Assembly: GCA_030016385.1 (NCBI GenBank) | Contig: JASEJN010000007.1 | Location: forward strand, 1-64,000 | Source: Clostridiales bacterium | Lineage (GTDB): Bacteria; Bacillota; Clostridia; Clostridiales; Oxobacteraceae | Direction of reading: 5' to 3' | Length of the DNA stretch: 64,000 nt | Shown: piece by piece, positions 32,222 through 41,164 of the stretch | Position numbering within the stretch: position 1 is the stretch's first letter | Layout: each line of letters begins with the position of its first letter | Made by a program: the position numbers and the translations under genes | The notes under the pieces: model-generated | The model's input: the letters and a program-made list of their open reading frames with translations, nothing else | The model's database searches: none | Told to the model about the DNA's origin: nothing

Positions 32222-32672
32222 AAACATTATTGTAAAATGTGGCAGCGATTTTCTGCTTCCCGTGACGCTCATCATGGGTTTCTATATCATACTTCACGGT
32301 CATCTGACGCCAGGCGGAGGCTTTCAGGGAGGAGTTGTTGTAGCGGCAGCGATTGTCCTGATATTTTTAGCATATGGAAACAAGGGAATAAAAAAGACAT
32401 TTCCTGTGCCAGAATTTTTAAAGGAGACGGAAAATGTGGGATCCTTGATGTATTCATATTTTGCGATGCTGGGGATTTTCATGGGGGCAAACTTTTGCCG
32501 CAATACGATATTTAAAATAGGCAGGCCCGGCGAACTATACAGTTCGGGAACTATTTTCTGGATGAACTTCTCCGTAGGACTTAAGGTCATGATGGGAATA
32601 GGATTTATGTTAATCGTCATGCTCGCTGTCTTAGATGTCAAAAATGCTGAGCAAGGGGTGAACAAAAATTGA
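32199..32672 (+). CDS. mbhF: Mrp antiporter-like subunit B (MnhB/MbhF)
   Basis: A 157-residue MnhB-family membrane protein with four helices. The signature H-G-H-L-T-P-G-G-G-F-Q-G-G-V (about 33-46) is complete. ATG 32199 was chosen over the in-frame TTG at 32193 because GGGAGG (32185-32190) then lies 8 nt away. The N-terminus overlaps the end of mbhE. It contributes to the ion-conducting module. Cys residues at the cytosolic end (V-K-C-G-S) have no known function. Confidence 0.92.
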   Translation: MRKNRKTKNIIVKCGSDFLLPVTLIMGFYIILHGHLTPGGGFQGGVVVAAAIVLIFLAYGNKGIKKTFPVPEFLKETENVGSLMYSYFAMLGIFMGANFCRNTIFKIGRPGELYSSGTIFWMNFSVGLKVMMGIGFMLIVMLAVLDVKNAEQGVNKN

Positions 32673-33019
32673 TTATAAACTATGCTGGAGCTTTTATAGT
32701 CATAATAACCGGGCTTTACATGGTTCTTACAAAGAAGAACCTTATAAAGATCGTTCTAGGGCTATCGATGATAGATAGCGGTACGAATTTGCTTCTTATA
32801 TCTTTTGGCTACAGAGATAATGCGACGGCACCGATATTCGATACGGCTGCCCAAAAATTGGATCACGCTCCGTTTGTCGATCCTGTACCCCAGGCTTTGA
32901 CGTTGACATCGATTGTCATAGGCGCATGTGTAACGGCGCTTGCCCTGTCGCTTGTAATAAAGGTATACGAGCACTACGGAACAATAGATGCTGATAAAGT
33001 AAGGAGGCTTAACGGATGA
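32669..33019 (+). CDS. mbhG: Mrp antiporter-like subunit C (MnhC/MbhG, NuoK-like)
   Basis: A 116-residue, three-helix protein of the MnhC/NuoK family. The family motif G-L-x-x-x-x-x-x-N-L-L is present (G-L-S-M-I-D-S-G-T-N-L-L, about 31-42), followed by D-P-V-P-Q-A-L-T-L-T-S-I-V-I (about 70-83), which is diagnostic of MnhC. TTG start preceded by GGGGTGA. It sits between the split MrpA parts and the large antiporter subunit MbhH, as in other Mrp and Mbh operons. Confidence 0.93.
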   Translation: MIINYAGAFIVIITGLYMVLTKKNLIKIVLGLSMIDSGTNLLLISFGYRDNATAPIFDTAAQKLDHAPFVDPVPQALTLTSIVIGACVTALALSLVIKVYEHYGTIDADKVRRLNG

Positions 33020-34932
33020 CTTCGAATTTACCTATTTTAAGTATTATAATACCATTCATAGCTGCGTTTGTTACCGGAATAATAGGAAACAGGATAAAGT
33101 GGCTCAGAAATATTCTTGCGGCAGCCTCTGTCGGAACATCTTTTTTATTGATGATTGTCCTGTTTAAACCTGTAATGATTGATGGTAAAATTATTTATTA
33201 CTGGTTTGGAAACTGGGCGCCGGTCGATAAATGGGCAATAGGAATAGGCCTCGGCGTGGATCAGCTTAGTTTGCTTCTGGGGCTTATAGTTTCGTTTACG
33301 ACCATGCTTTCCTGTATATATTCTATAAAGTACTTATCGTATGATGACGGCGTTGAAAGATATTATCCCTTATTTCTTCTTTTATCAGGAAGCATGCTGG
33401 GATTCGTGCTTACAGGGGACTTCTTTAATATGTATGTAATGCTTGAGATAATGACATTTGCAGCCATATCCCTTGTTTCTTTCAGAACAGAAAAATATCA
33501 ATCGGTCGAAGCCGCCTTTAAATATATTGTAATTGCTTCGATAGGTTCTTCGCTTATACTTTTAGGAACGATAGTTTTGTATGAGAGGTTCCACACATTG
33601 AATATAGCACAAATCGGTGCGAATTTGGCGAATCACAGCTATGATATCATAAGTATTTTTGCCCTTGCGCTACTCTTATCCGGATATGCCGTAAAGGCAT
33701 TTCTTGTGCCGTGTCATACATGGCCGCCTGATGCGCATATGGCTGCGCCGTCGTCTGTCAGCATGATTTTATCGAGTGTTATGAGCAAAACAGGCGTATA
33801 TGCCATAATAAGAATAATATATACGATGTATCAGTCTATGAATCTCAGTTCTATGCAGCATCTTATGATTTTCTGGGGAACGATTACGATGGTTGTCGGA
33901 ATTACCATGGCGATAATTCAGACGGATTTTAAAAGGATGCTGGCGTTTTCTTCAGTATCACAGATAGGTTATATTATAGTCGGGATAGGGCTTGCAACGC
34001 CTATTGGCATAACCGGCGGGATATATCATATGATAAACCACGTGGTTTTCAAAAGCCTCTTGTTTTTGAGCGCAGGTGCTGTTTATTACAAGACTCATAC
34101 GACTAACATGGACGAACTCGGGGGTCTGGCAAAAAAAATGCCTTATACGACGGTGATGTTTATAGTTGGTATGCTGTCTATAGGAGGAATACCGCCGTTC
34201 AACGGTTTCGTAAGCAAATGGCTTCTGTATAAGGCGACATTTGAAGACGGATATGCGATTGTAACCATAATCGCCGTGCTGTGCAGCGTTTTGTCCCTTG
34301 CGGCACTTTTAAAAGCCATGCAATCGATATTCTTCGGAAAGATGCCGGAAAGGTTTCAAAATGTCAAAGAAGTACCTAAAACCATGCTCATTCCAATGGG
34401 CATCCTTTCGGTAACATCGCTTGTGGAAGGCCTGTTCCCACAATTGGTCGATAAATTTATTACAAGGCCTGTCACATCTGCCATACTGAATCCGGGAAAA
34501 TATATAGATTCGATACTGGGAAAGGGTTATTTTGAAGAAATCGCGAAAACAGACGTTCAAGTGCAGAAGCTCACATATGAGATCGCCGGCTATAATCCCC
34601 TTGGGTGGCTGCTGATTTTCGGAATCGCTCTTTTAGGATTTTTAATATTTGCAGTTTTTATGTATTCGGACAATAAAACTGCTCGGACTGAAACTTTAAA
34701 AGAAACCGCTCCATCTTCGGAAGAAACATCAAAATACGATATATATACAGGAGGAGAAAATATCGATCCTGTAACTATAGGTGGTTCAGATCTCTTCTGG
34801 GGTTTAAAATATGATTTGAGAAAATATTTTGCTTTTATAAAAAATGCCCACAGTGGGGTTGTAAACGATTATTCTCTGTGGGTGGTAGGTACGCTTGTCG
34901 TATTATCGGTGTATCTGCTGTTTGTCCTTTAA
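33016..34932 (+). CDS. mbhH: Antiporter-like subunit D with C-terminal extension (MnhD/MbhH, apparent MbhI fusion)
   Basis: A 638-residue protein. Residues 1 to about 490 are a canonical 14-helix NuoN/MrpD antiporter unit; the functional Glu lies in M-L-E-I-M-T near 141-146, with the Lys in the C-H-T-W-P-P-D-A-H region and further on. The last 150 residues add a transmembrane helix, a soluble stretch with Y-D-I-Y-T-G-G-E and a final helix after N-A-H-S-G-V-V-N-D-Y. These features recall MbhI, which is a separate gene in Thermococcales and absent here, so a fusion is likely. It exports Na+ or H+ as electrons flow to protons. Confidence 0.9.
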   Translation: MTSNLPILSIIIPFIAAFVTGIIGNRIKWLRNILAAASVGTSFLLMIVLFKPVMIDGKIIYYWFGNWAPVDKWAIGIGLGVDQLSLLLGLIVSFTTMLSCIYSIKYLSYDDGVERYYPLFLLLSGSMLGFVLTGDFFNMYVMLEIMTFAAISLVSFRTEKYQSVEAAFKYIVIASIGSSLILLGTIVLYERFHTLNIAQIGANLANHSYDIISIFALALLLSGYAVKAFLVPCHTWPPDAHMAAPSSVSMILSSVMSKTGVYAIIRIIYTMYQSMNLSSMQHLMIFWGTITMVVGITMAIIQTDFKRMLAFSSVSQIGYIIVGIGLATPIGITGGIYHMINHVVFKSLLFLSAGAVYYKTHTTNMDELGGLAKKMPYTTVMFIVGMLSIGGIPPFNGFVSKWLLYKATFEDGYAIVTIIAVLCSVLSLAALLKAMQSIFFGKMPERFQNVKEVPKTMLIPMGILSVTSLVEGLFPQLVDKFITRPVTSAILNPGKYIDSILGKGYFEEIAKTDVQVQKLTYEIAGYNPLGWLLIFGIALLGFLIFAVFMYSDNKTARTETLKETAPSSEETSKYDIYTGGENIDPVTIGGSDLFWGLKYDLRKYFAFIKNAHSGVVNDYSLWVVGTLVVLSVYLLFVL

Positions 34933-34958
34933 TTATTAGGGAAGGAAGGTAATGAGGC

Positions 34959-35948
34959 ATGATTAGTATTCTTAAGGGTCTGTTTTATGCTCTTGTTTTC
35001 CCGGGCTTTTTATTTTGTACAACCATAGGGCTTTTACTTCTCGGAATAGACAGAAAATTAGTTGCCCGCATGCAAAACAGAATAGGACCTCCCGTTATTC
35101 AGCCCTTTTATGATTTTTTCAAGCTTGCGGCAAAGGAGAGGATAATACCGTCTACAGCTTCAAGAAAAATTTTCATAGTGGCGCCTATCATAGGACTTTT
35201 AAGCATAATCACAATTTCTCTTTTTATTCCTATAAACCAGATTAAAACTATATTCAACAATTATGCGGATTTGGTTGTCATAATATATTTACTGTCAATA
35301 CCGGCACTGTCGATTGTAATAGGAGGTGCATCATCGGGATCGCCTTTTGCTGGGGTCGGTATTTCAAGAGAGGTAGTTTTAATGCTTGCATATGAGCTTC
35401 CGCTTATAATAATTGTGCTGGCAGTTGGGTGGAAGATAGGGGTTAAGGCAGGTACGGGCGTCACATTTTCTCTGGCGAACATAGTGAATTATCAGGTTAA
35501 AAATGGACCGTCTATATCCATCTTAAGCCTTGTTCCCGCAGCGATTGCATTTTTGATGATAATACCATGTGAGGTGGGGACGACTCCCTTTGATATAGCC
35601 GAGGCCGAAACGGAGATATGTGAAGGCCCTTTTGTTGAGTATGGCGGCTTGAATTTAGGATTATATAAATTAATGCAGGGCATAAAGATATTTGTGATGA
35701 TAAGCCTGTTTATCGCCCTTTTTGCAAGCGGAATCATTCCCGCATCGATAACAGGTGTACCCTTTATAAATTCGTTAATTGCCATAGCATGGCATTTGAT
35801 ATTTGTCGTTATTTTATTATTTTTAGTTATATCACTGGTGAGGACGATAACTGCCAGAATAAAAATCGAACAGGCCTTTAAGTTTTTTTGGACGTATCCG
35901 ACTATATTTTCGCTGATAAGCCTGATACTTGTTTGGGCAGGACTATAG
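34959..35948 (+). CDS. mbhM: Membrane anchor subunit NuoH-like (MbhM)
   Basis: A 329-residue NuoH-family protein with about eight helices. It links the membrane ion-pumping arm with the peripheral hydrogenase. Signatures: R-M-Q-N-R-I-G-P-P in the first loop (about 36-44) and P-F-D-I-A-E-A-E-T-E (about 210-219), with acidic residues that line the E-channel in complex I relatives. Good GGAAGG site upstream. It follows the antiporter genes and precedes the small Fe-S subunit, the same order as mbhM-like genes in Clostridia. Confidence 0.93.
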   Translation: MISILKGLFYALVFPGFLFCTTIGLLLLGIDRKLVARMQNRIGPPVIQPFYDFFKLAAKERIIPSTASRKIFIVAPIIGLLSIITISLFIPINQIKTIFNNYADLVVIIYLLSIPALSIVIGGASSGSPFAGVGISREVVLMLAYELPLIIIVLAVGWKIGVKAGTGVTFSLANIVNYQVKNGPSISILSLVPAAIAFLMIIPCEVGTTPFDIAEAETEICEGPFVEYGGLNLGLYKLMQGIKIFVMISLFIALFASGIIPASITGVPFINSLIAIAWHLIFVVILLFLVISLVRTITARIKIEQAFKFFWTYPTIFSLISLILVWAGL

Positions 35949-35966
35949 AACAATGGAGGTAAAAAG

Positions 35967-36407
35967 ATGTTTGATAAAATAGTTGAAGAGAGCAAAATAA
36001 AGTCTCCATGGTTGTTTCACTTGAATATGGGGTCTTGCAATGGCTGCGATATTGAGTTTGTCGCACTTTTGACTCCAAGGTATGATGTGGAAAGGTTTGG
36101 GATTAAGCTTACAGGGTCTCCAAGGCATGCGGATATAGTTGTAGTATCCGGCCCCCTTACATCACAGGTTAAAGACAGGGTGCTCAAAGTCATATCACAG
36201 GTACCGGAGCCTAAGGTGATCGTATCACTTGGTTCCTGCCCCATGTCCGGAAATGTTTTTAAGGGAAGTTATTCCGTCGAAGCTCCGGTTGATCGCTTCT
36301 TTCATGTCGATGTATCCGTCGCGGGGTGTCCTCCAAAGCCTGAAGCGATGATAGATGGCATTTTAAAAGCCGTTGAAATATTAAAAGAAAAAAGGGGGAT
36401 AAAATAA
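35967..36407 (+). CDS. mbhJ: Membrane-bound [NiFe] hydrogenase small subunit, NuoB-like (MbhJ)
   Basis: A 146-residue small subunit holding the proximal [4Fe-4S] cluster that passes electrons to the NiFe site. All four ligands are visible: C24 and C27 (G-S-C-N-G-C), C91 (G-S-C-P-M) and C121 (G-C-P-P-K-P). The C-x2-C spacing is that of group 4 hydrogenases; complex I has adjacent cysteines at this place. It begins 18 nt after mbhM and ends directly before mbhN. Confidence 0.95.
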   Translation: MFDKIVEESKIKSPWLFHLNMGSCNGCDIEFVALLTPRYDVERFGIKLTGSPRHADIVVVSGPLTSQVKDRVLKVISQVPEPKVIVSLGSCPMSGNVFKGSYSVEAPVDRFFHVDVSVAGCPPKPEAMIDGILKAVEILKEKRGIK

Positions 36408-36824
36408 ATGGGATTTCCCTTTATAAAGTATGCAATAAAAAATTTGTTTTCAAAACCTTCTACGGAGAGGTATCCATATATAAAAAAGGAAACTCCAAAA
36501 GAATACAGGGGAAAGATAAAATATTATCCTGATAGGTGCATTGCATGCGGATTATGTATAAGGGTCTGCTCACCTGCGGCAATCACTATGATAAAGGGTG
36601 AAAAAGGCGAGGAGGGCCAGAAAATCACCATGCAATTCAACTTGAATTCGTGTACATTTTGTAAAATGTGTGCCGATTTCTGTCCCAGAAAATCGATAGA
36701 GCTTACAAATGAATATTCCATGGTAGCTACAGATAAAAACGAGCTTATCGTATCGGGAAGTTTTATAAAAAAGAATCCGCCAAAGAAAAATATAAATAAA
36801 ACCGGCGGTGTTCAGGCCGTTTGA
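36408..36824 (+). CDS. mbhN: Ferredoxin-type electron transfer subunit NuoI-like (MbhN)
   Basis: A 138-residue subunit with two [4Fe-4S] motifs (C44, C47, C50, C54 and C82, C85, C88, C92). It accepts electrons from reduced ferredoxin and passes them through MbhJ to the NiFe centre. The loop between the motifs is longer than in NuoI and Lys/Glu-rich (E-K-G-E-E-G). There is no NADH-binding subunit in this operon, which supports ferredoxin as the donor. Starts at the first base after the mbhJ stop. Last gene of the operon, followed by a terminator. Confidence 0.94.
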   Translation: MGFPFIKYAIKNLFSKPSTERYPYIKKETPKEYRGKIKYYPDRCIACGLCIRVCSPAAITMIKGEKGEEGQKITMQFNLNSCTFCKMCADFCPRKSIELTNEYSMVATDKNELIVSGSFIKKNPPKKNINKTGGVQAV

Positions 36825-36860
36825 ACTTCGATTTCGCCAAACCTCAGGTTTGCAAGTTAC

Positions 36861-36890
36861 AAAGCGCTGTTGAAAAATCAGCGCTTTTTT
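36861..36890 (+). terminator. Intrinsic terminator of the hyp-mbh operon
   Basis: AAAGCGCTG pairs with CAGCGCTTT around a 9-nt loop, followed by T residues; 37 nt after the mbhN stop. Confidence 0.9.
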
Positions 36891-37037
36891 ATATGGACAC
36901 ATAGAAATTACAGGCGAAAAAAATTAAAATAATATTCTTCAAATATAATACATACGCTCTAAAATTACACTATTTTTATATGTAAAATTTTTAATCTCTG
37001 AATAATATATATTAAGGTATAGAAAAGAGGTGCTTAT

Positions 37038-39419
37038 ATGACAAAAGAATTTGAATTATCATACAGGAGATTGTTAAGCATTGACAACGGTTATAAAAGA
37101 GTGTTGAAGTTTAAGACGACCGAAGATATAGAAGGAAGTGATCAGCTGGTAGGCCAGGAAAGCGCTGAAAGGGCCATGAAATTTGGAATAAGTATAAAAG
37201 AAAAGGGATACAACATTTATATATCCGGGGAAAGTGGAAGCAGTAAGACGCGGTATGCAAAAATGATTTTAAAAGAAGCGGCCAAATACTGCCGGCCTGC
37301 GGACGATTGGTGTTATGTATATAATTTTGATAATAAATATGAGCCCGTAGCATTAAGGTTCAAGAATGGTTACGGAAAGATGTTTAAGGAAGATATGGAG
37401 CACCTTTTGAAAGATGCTGTAAAAAAAATCCCCGATGTATTCGAAAGTGAAGAATATGAGAGGCAAAAGGCATTGATACTTGAAGGTTATAATAAAATCA
37501 AAAGTCAGCTTGTTGAAAAGCTCAATGAAATCGCAGAGAGCAACAATCTTTCATTCAGGGTGACAAGCACCGGATTTGCATTTGTCCCTCTTAAAGGCGG
37601 TAAGCCTGTAAATGAAAGGGAATATGACGATATGGATATTTCCGAGAAGGAAAAAATACTGAAAAATATTTCCGAAGTTAGGACTAAATCCATAGATATA
37701 CTGAAAAAATTAAAAACATTAGAAAGAAAAACCGATGAAAACGTAAAAAAGCTTGACAGCGATATAGGAAGATACATTATTGAAAATATAACGGCGAATT
37801 TTACGGGAAAGTACAATTCTGATGAAGAGATATTAAATTATATTGAATCGGTAAAGAAGGATATGCTTGACAATTTGAGTGTTTTTATAAATTCTGAGGA
37901 TGGGAGCTCTTCGGATAAGGATGCTTCCGAGCTTTTCTTAAAATACGGCATCAATCTCATAGTAGATAACAGCGATACAAAGTGTGCGCCAGTAATATTC
38001 GAGGCAAATCCTACTTATAATAATCTGATCGGAAGTATTGAATATGAAAGCAGGTCTGGGACATTAGCTACAAATTTTATGATGATAAGGCCTGGCTCCA
38101 TCTTAAAAGCAAATGGAGGATATCTTATTATCGAAGTTGAGGATTTACTGAATAATTATCAGGCATTATCAGGAGTAAAAAGAGTTTTAAATACGGGTGA
38201 AATAGCGATTGAGGGTCTGAGAAGCCAGCTCGACCTTATAACCATCACAACTATGAAACCGCAACCTATACCTGTCGATGTAAAAATAATACTGATAGGA
38301 AGCGAATACCTCTACCAGCTTTTATACGAATATGGTAACGATTTTAAAAATTTATTTAAAATAAAGGTTGCTTTCGATACCGAAATGGAAAAAAATGAAA
38401 CCAATATATATAAAGTCGCTCAATTCATAAGCAATTATTGTTCTCAAAATAAAAAGAAACATCTTGAAAATGGAGCTGTCACCGCTGTAATCGATTATAG
38501 CTCAAGAATCGCAGGAAGCAGCAGGAAAATATCGACTTGTTTTGAAAAAATAGTAGATATAATAAACGAGGCTGATATCTGGGCGAGTATTTCAAAGAAC
38601 AGATATATAAGAAACTCAGATATAAAAAAGGCGGTAGAGGAAAAAAATAAAAGAGACAGCCTGATTGAAGAGAAAATGCTATCACAGTATAGCGATAAAA
38701 AAATCATAATAGATATAAATGGGAAGGCTGTAGGCCAGGTAAACGGATTATCCGTAATTGAAATAGGAGGCTATTCTTTCGGCAAGCCTTACCGTATCAC
38801 TGCGTCCACTTATACCGGCAAAAGTGGGATTATAAATATTGAACGCGAAGTCAAGATGAGTGGAAATATTCATAACAAGGGCGTAATGATAATCTCGGGA
38901 TATATCGGCAGCGAATATGCAAGAAATATCCCATTGTCTCTAACCGCGCACATTTGCTTTGAACAACTTTATGGATTTATCGATGGAGACAGCGCTTCGG
39001 TTGCTGAATTGTATGCGATACTGTCGAGCATCTCAAGGATACCGCTTAAGCAAAGCATAGCCGTTACCGGTTCACTGAATCAAATGGGTCAAGTTCAGCC
39101 GGTGGGCGGTATAAATGAGAAAATAGAGGGCTTTTATAAAGTTTGCCTGATGGAAGGATTAAACGGCAATCAGGGTGTCATAATCCCCTATCAGAACATT
39201 GATGACATAATTCTTGATGATCGTGTTTTAAATGATATTAAAAATGGTTTATTTCATATATATGCGATAAAAGATGTAAAGGACGGAATAGAGATTATGG
39301 CAGGAGTGCCCGCAGGTGAAAGAAGAAGTAGCGGAGAATTTGAAAGGGGGACTTTTAATTTTTATGTAGATAAAGGGTTAAGGGATTTCATAAGAAATTT
39401 CAACTCTCCTGATTTATAA
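37038..39419 (+). CDS. LonB-type AAA+ protease (Lon-related)
   Basis: A 793-residue Lon-family protein of the AAA_32/LonB-like group. Walker A G-E-S-G-S-S-K-T at 64-71; a long helical insertion with coiled-coil character (about 110-270); the AAA core (I-R-P-G-S-I-L-K-A-N-G-G-Y, about 348-360); and a C-terminal Lon protease domain with catalytic Ser652 (D-G-D-S-A-S) and Lys695 (G-G-I-N-E-K). The Ser-Lys distance of 43 residues equals that of E. coli Lon. No transmembrane segment and no Lon N-terminal domain. Likely ATP-dependent proteolysis of unknown targets. Monocistronic, behind the hydrogenase terminator. Confidence 0.9.
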   Translation: MTKEFELSYRRLLSIDNGYKRVLKFKTTEDIEGSDQLVGQESAERAMKFGISIKEKGYNIYISGESGSSKTRYAKMILKEAAKYCRPADDWCYVYNFDNKYEPVALRFKNGYGKMFKEDMEHLLKDAVKKIPDVFESEEYERQKALILEGYNKIKSQLVEKLNEIAESNNLSFRVTSTGFAFVPLKGGKPVNEREYDDMDISEKEKILKNISEVRTKSIDILKKLKTLERKTDENVKKLDSDIGRYIIENITANFTGKYNSDEEILNYIESVKKDMLDNLSVFINSEDGSSSDKDASELFLKYGINLIVDNSDTKCAPVIFEANPTYNNLIGSIEYESRSGTLATNFMMIRPGSILKANGGYLIIEVEDLLNNYQALSGVKRVLNTGEIAIEGLRSQLDLITITTMKPQPIPVDVKIILIGSEYLYQLLYEYGNDFKNLFKIKVAFDTEMEKNETNIYKVAQFISNYCSQNKKKHLENGAVTAVIDYSSRIAGSSRKISTCFEKIVDIINEADIWASISKNRYIRNSDIKKAVEEKNKRDSLIEEKMLSQYSDKKIIIDINGKAVGQVNGLSVIEIGGYSFGKPYRITASTYTGKSGIINIEREVKMSGNIHNKGVMIISGYIGSEYARNIPLSLTAHICFEQLYGFIDGDSASVAELYAILSSISRIPLKQSIAVTGSLNQMGQVQPVGGINEKIEGFYKVCLMEGLNGNQGVIIPYQNIDDIILDDRVLNDIKNGLFHIYAIKDVKDGIEIMAGVPAGERRSSGEFERGTFNFYVDKGLRDFIRNFNSPDL

Positions 39420-39479
39420 AGGATGTATATTTTATTATTATTTCAATCACTGGGTTCACAGTCCAGACTCTGTAAACTT

Positions 39480-39536
39480 GTTCAGGGCAGAATCAAAACT
39501 CGTTTGGGCAAAAGTCTGATTCTGCTTATCCTGAAC
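39480..39536. repeat. Inverted repeat in convergent intergenic region
   Basis: GTTCAGGGCAGAATCA (39480-39495) pairs with TGATTCTGC-ttat-CCTGAAC (39517-39536) apart from a 4-nt bulge. A smaller near-inverse pair (GTTCACAG / CTGTAAAC) lies just before it, at about 39454-39475. It may end transcription from the Lon-like gene or from ychF; there is no T-run. Confidence 0.5.
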
Positions 39537-39650
39537 TTAAACTCAGCACCGATCTAAAGCCTTTCCACGATGCTTTTTTATAATATTCCTCAAATGATTT
39601 TGATGCGCCAGCTTACAAATTTTCAACAATTAAGTCCGGCATGGCATGAC

Positions 39651-40748
39651 CTAAACATTGAATCTAAAATAAACGACATCTCCGTCCTGCATTACATAAT
39701 CTTTGCCTTCAGAGCGTACAAGACCTTTTTCTTTTGCAGCCGCTTCACTTCCAGTTTTAGCCAGCAAATCATATGGTATGACCTCGGCTCTTATAAAGCC
39801 TCTTTCCATGTCTGAATGAACTTTTCCGGCAGCCTGCGGAGCTTTTGTCCCTTTAACGACTGTCCAAGCTCTAACTTCGTCGGACCCTCCCGTTAAAAAG
39901 CTGATTAAACCGAGAAGCTTATAGCTCTCTTTTATAAGTTTATCAAGTCCGGACTCTTCCAAGCCATATCCTGAAAGAAACTCTTTCTTTTCATCTTCGT
40001 CGAGTGCGGCTATCTCTTCTTCAATCTTTGCACAGATGACTATGGATCCGGATTTTTCCTTTTGTGCGTATTCGCGTACTTTTTTTACATATTCATTTTC
40101 ATCAACATTGGAAGATAAATCATCTTCAGAAATATTGCATACGTAAAGAACCGGTTTTGAAGTTAATAAGAACAGCTCTTTTACAAATGGCTGCTCATCC
40201 TCGGTGAACTGAACACTTCTGGCTGGAAGGCCGCTTTCAAGGGCTTTTTTTATTCTTTCCAGTATATCGAGTTCATTGTATAATTTTTTTTCACCGGCCC
40301 GGTATACTCTTTTAGTTTTTTCGAGCCTTTTATCTATAATTTCAAGGTCTGAAAAAATCAACTCGAGATTGACTATTTCTATATCCCTTACAGGATCTAT
40401 ATTCCCCTCGACGTGGACGACATCATCATCTTTAAAGCATCTGACTACGTGTACGACAGCATCAACTTCTCTTATGTGCGAAAGAAATTTATTTCCTAAT
40501 CCCTCTCCCTTACTGGCCCCCTTGACGAGCCCGGCGATATCTACAAATTCAATGGAAGTTGGGGTTGTTTTTTTTGGTTTGTACATGTCTGTAAGTACAT
40601 CTAATCTTTTATCGGGCACAGCCACTACGCCGACATTAGGTTCTATGGTACAAAAAGGATAATTTGCAGCTTCTGCCCCGGCTTTAGTAATCGCATTAAA
40701 AAGAGTGCTCTTGCCCACGTTAGGCAATCCTACGATTCCAAGTTTCAT
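39651..40748 (-). CDS. ychF: Redox-regulated ribosome-binding ATPase YchF
   Basis: A 365-residue Obg-related P-loop protein with G-L-P-N-V-G-K-S-T near the N-terminus, switch region D-I-A-G-L-V-K-G-A-S, N-x-x-E in place of NKxD (specific for ATP over GTP; here C-N-I-S-E-D), an A-domain coiled coil, and a TGS domain at the C-terminus ending in D-G-D-V-V-Y-F-R-F. It binds ribosomes and is involved in stress and translation control. ATG 40748 gives the usual M-K-L-G-I-V start, with GGAAGTGG upstream; the in-frame TTG or GTG further upstream is not needed. Convergent with the Lon-like gene. Confidence 0.95.
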   Translation of the reverse strand: MKLGIVGLPNVGKSTLFNAITKAGAEAANYPFCTIEPNVGVVAVPDKRLDVLTDMYKPKKTTPTSIEFVDIAGLVKGASKGEGLGNKFLSHIREVDAVVHVVRCFKDDDVVHVEGNIDPVRDIEIVNLELIFSDLEIIDKRLEKTKRVYRAGEKKLYNELDILERIKKALESGLPARSVQFTEDEQPFVKELFLLTSKPVLYVCNISEDDLSSNVDENEYVKKVREYAQKEKSGSIVICAKIEEEIAALDEDEKKEFLSGYGLEESGLDKLIKESYKLLGLISFLTGGSDEVRAWTVVKGTKAPQAAGKVHSDMERGFIRAEVIPYDLLAKTGSEAAAKEKGLVRSEGKDYVMQDGDVVYFRFNV

Positions 40749-41164
40749 TATAATACCACTTCCTGCAGTCAAATTTATATAAATTATACATTAATAAATA
40801 CAGTATTTCAAGTTAAGCGGCTCAAAGTGGATGCATATATATTACTCGAATAATCTGCATACACGAGCTTTGGCATTGAAATAGATATAAATATTGACCA
40901 TAAATAGCATATTACGATATTTATGGTAATATATGTTGACAAATTATACAATGTATTATAGTATTATGACATACACTGCTTTTCACCACTTTTTATTTAT
41001 GTGTTTAAATATTTTGTATTTACGCCACATAAATTTTCATGGATTGTTCTCATTATTTGTAAATTGGATTTTTAAAATGAAATAATTAGCCGATAATTCT
41101 ACTATAAGGTTTATCAATCAAATTTTGAGAATGTATTTTCATTATTTTTTACGGTGGTGATAAA
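40749..41164. other. Divergent intergenic region
   Basis: About 415 nt, very AT-rich, between ychF (-) and the small Spo0E-like gene (+). It shows one plausible promoter (40936-40964). I see no repeat, RNA or open frame of note. The long leader after the promoter (about 190 nt) is unexplained. Confidence 0.4.
40936..40964 (+). promoter_or_regulatory. Possible promoter of the Spo0E-like gene
   Basis: TTGACA (40936-40941) with TAGTAT 17 nt later (40959-40964). The -35 is a perfect consensus, the -10 is weak. It lies about 200 nt before the gene. Confidence 0.35.

Noticed and set aside
39570..39815. Plus-strand reading frame of 81 codons overlapping the 3' end of ychF
   Set aside because: Two thirds of it is antisense to the conserved TGS domain of YchF and there is no ribosome binding site.
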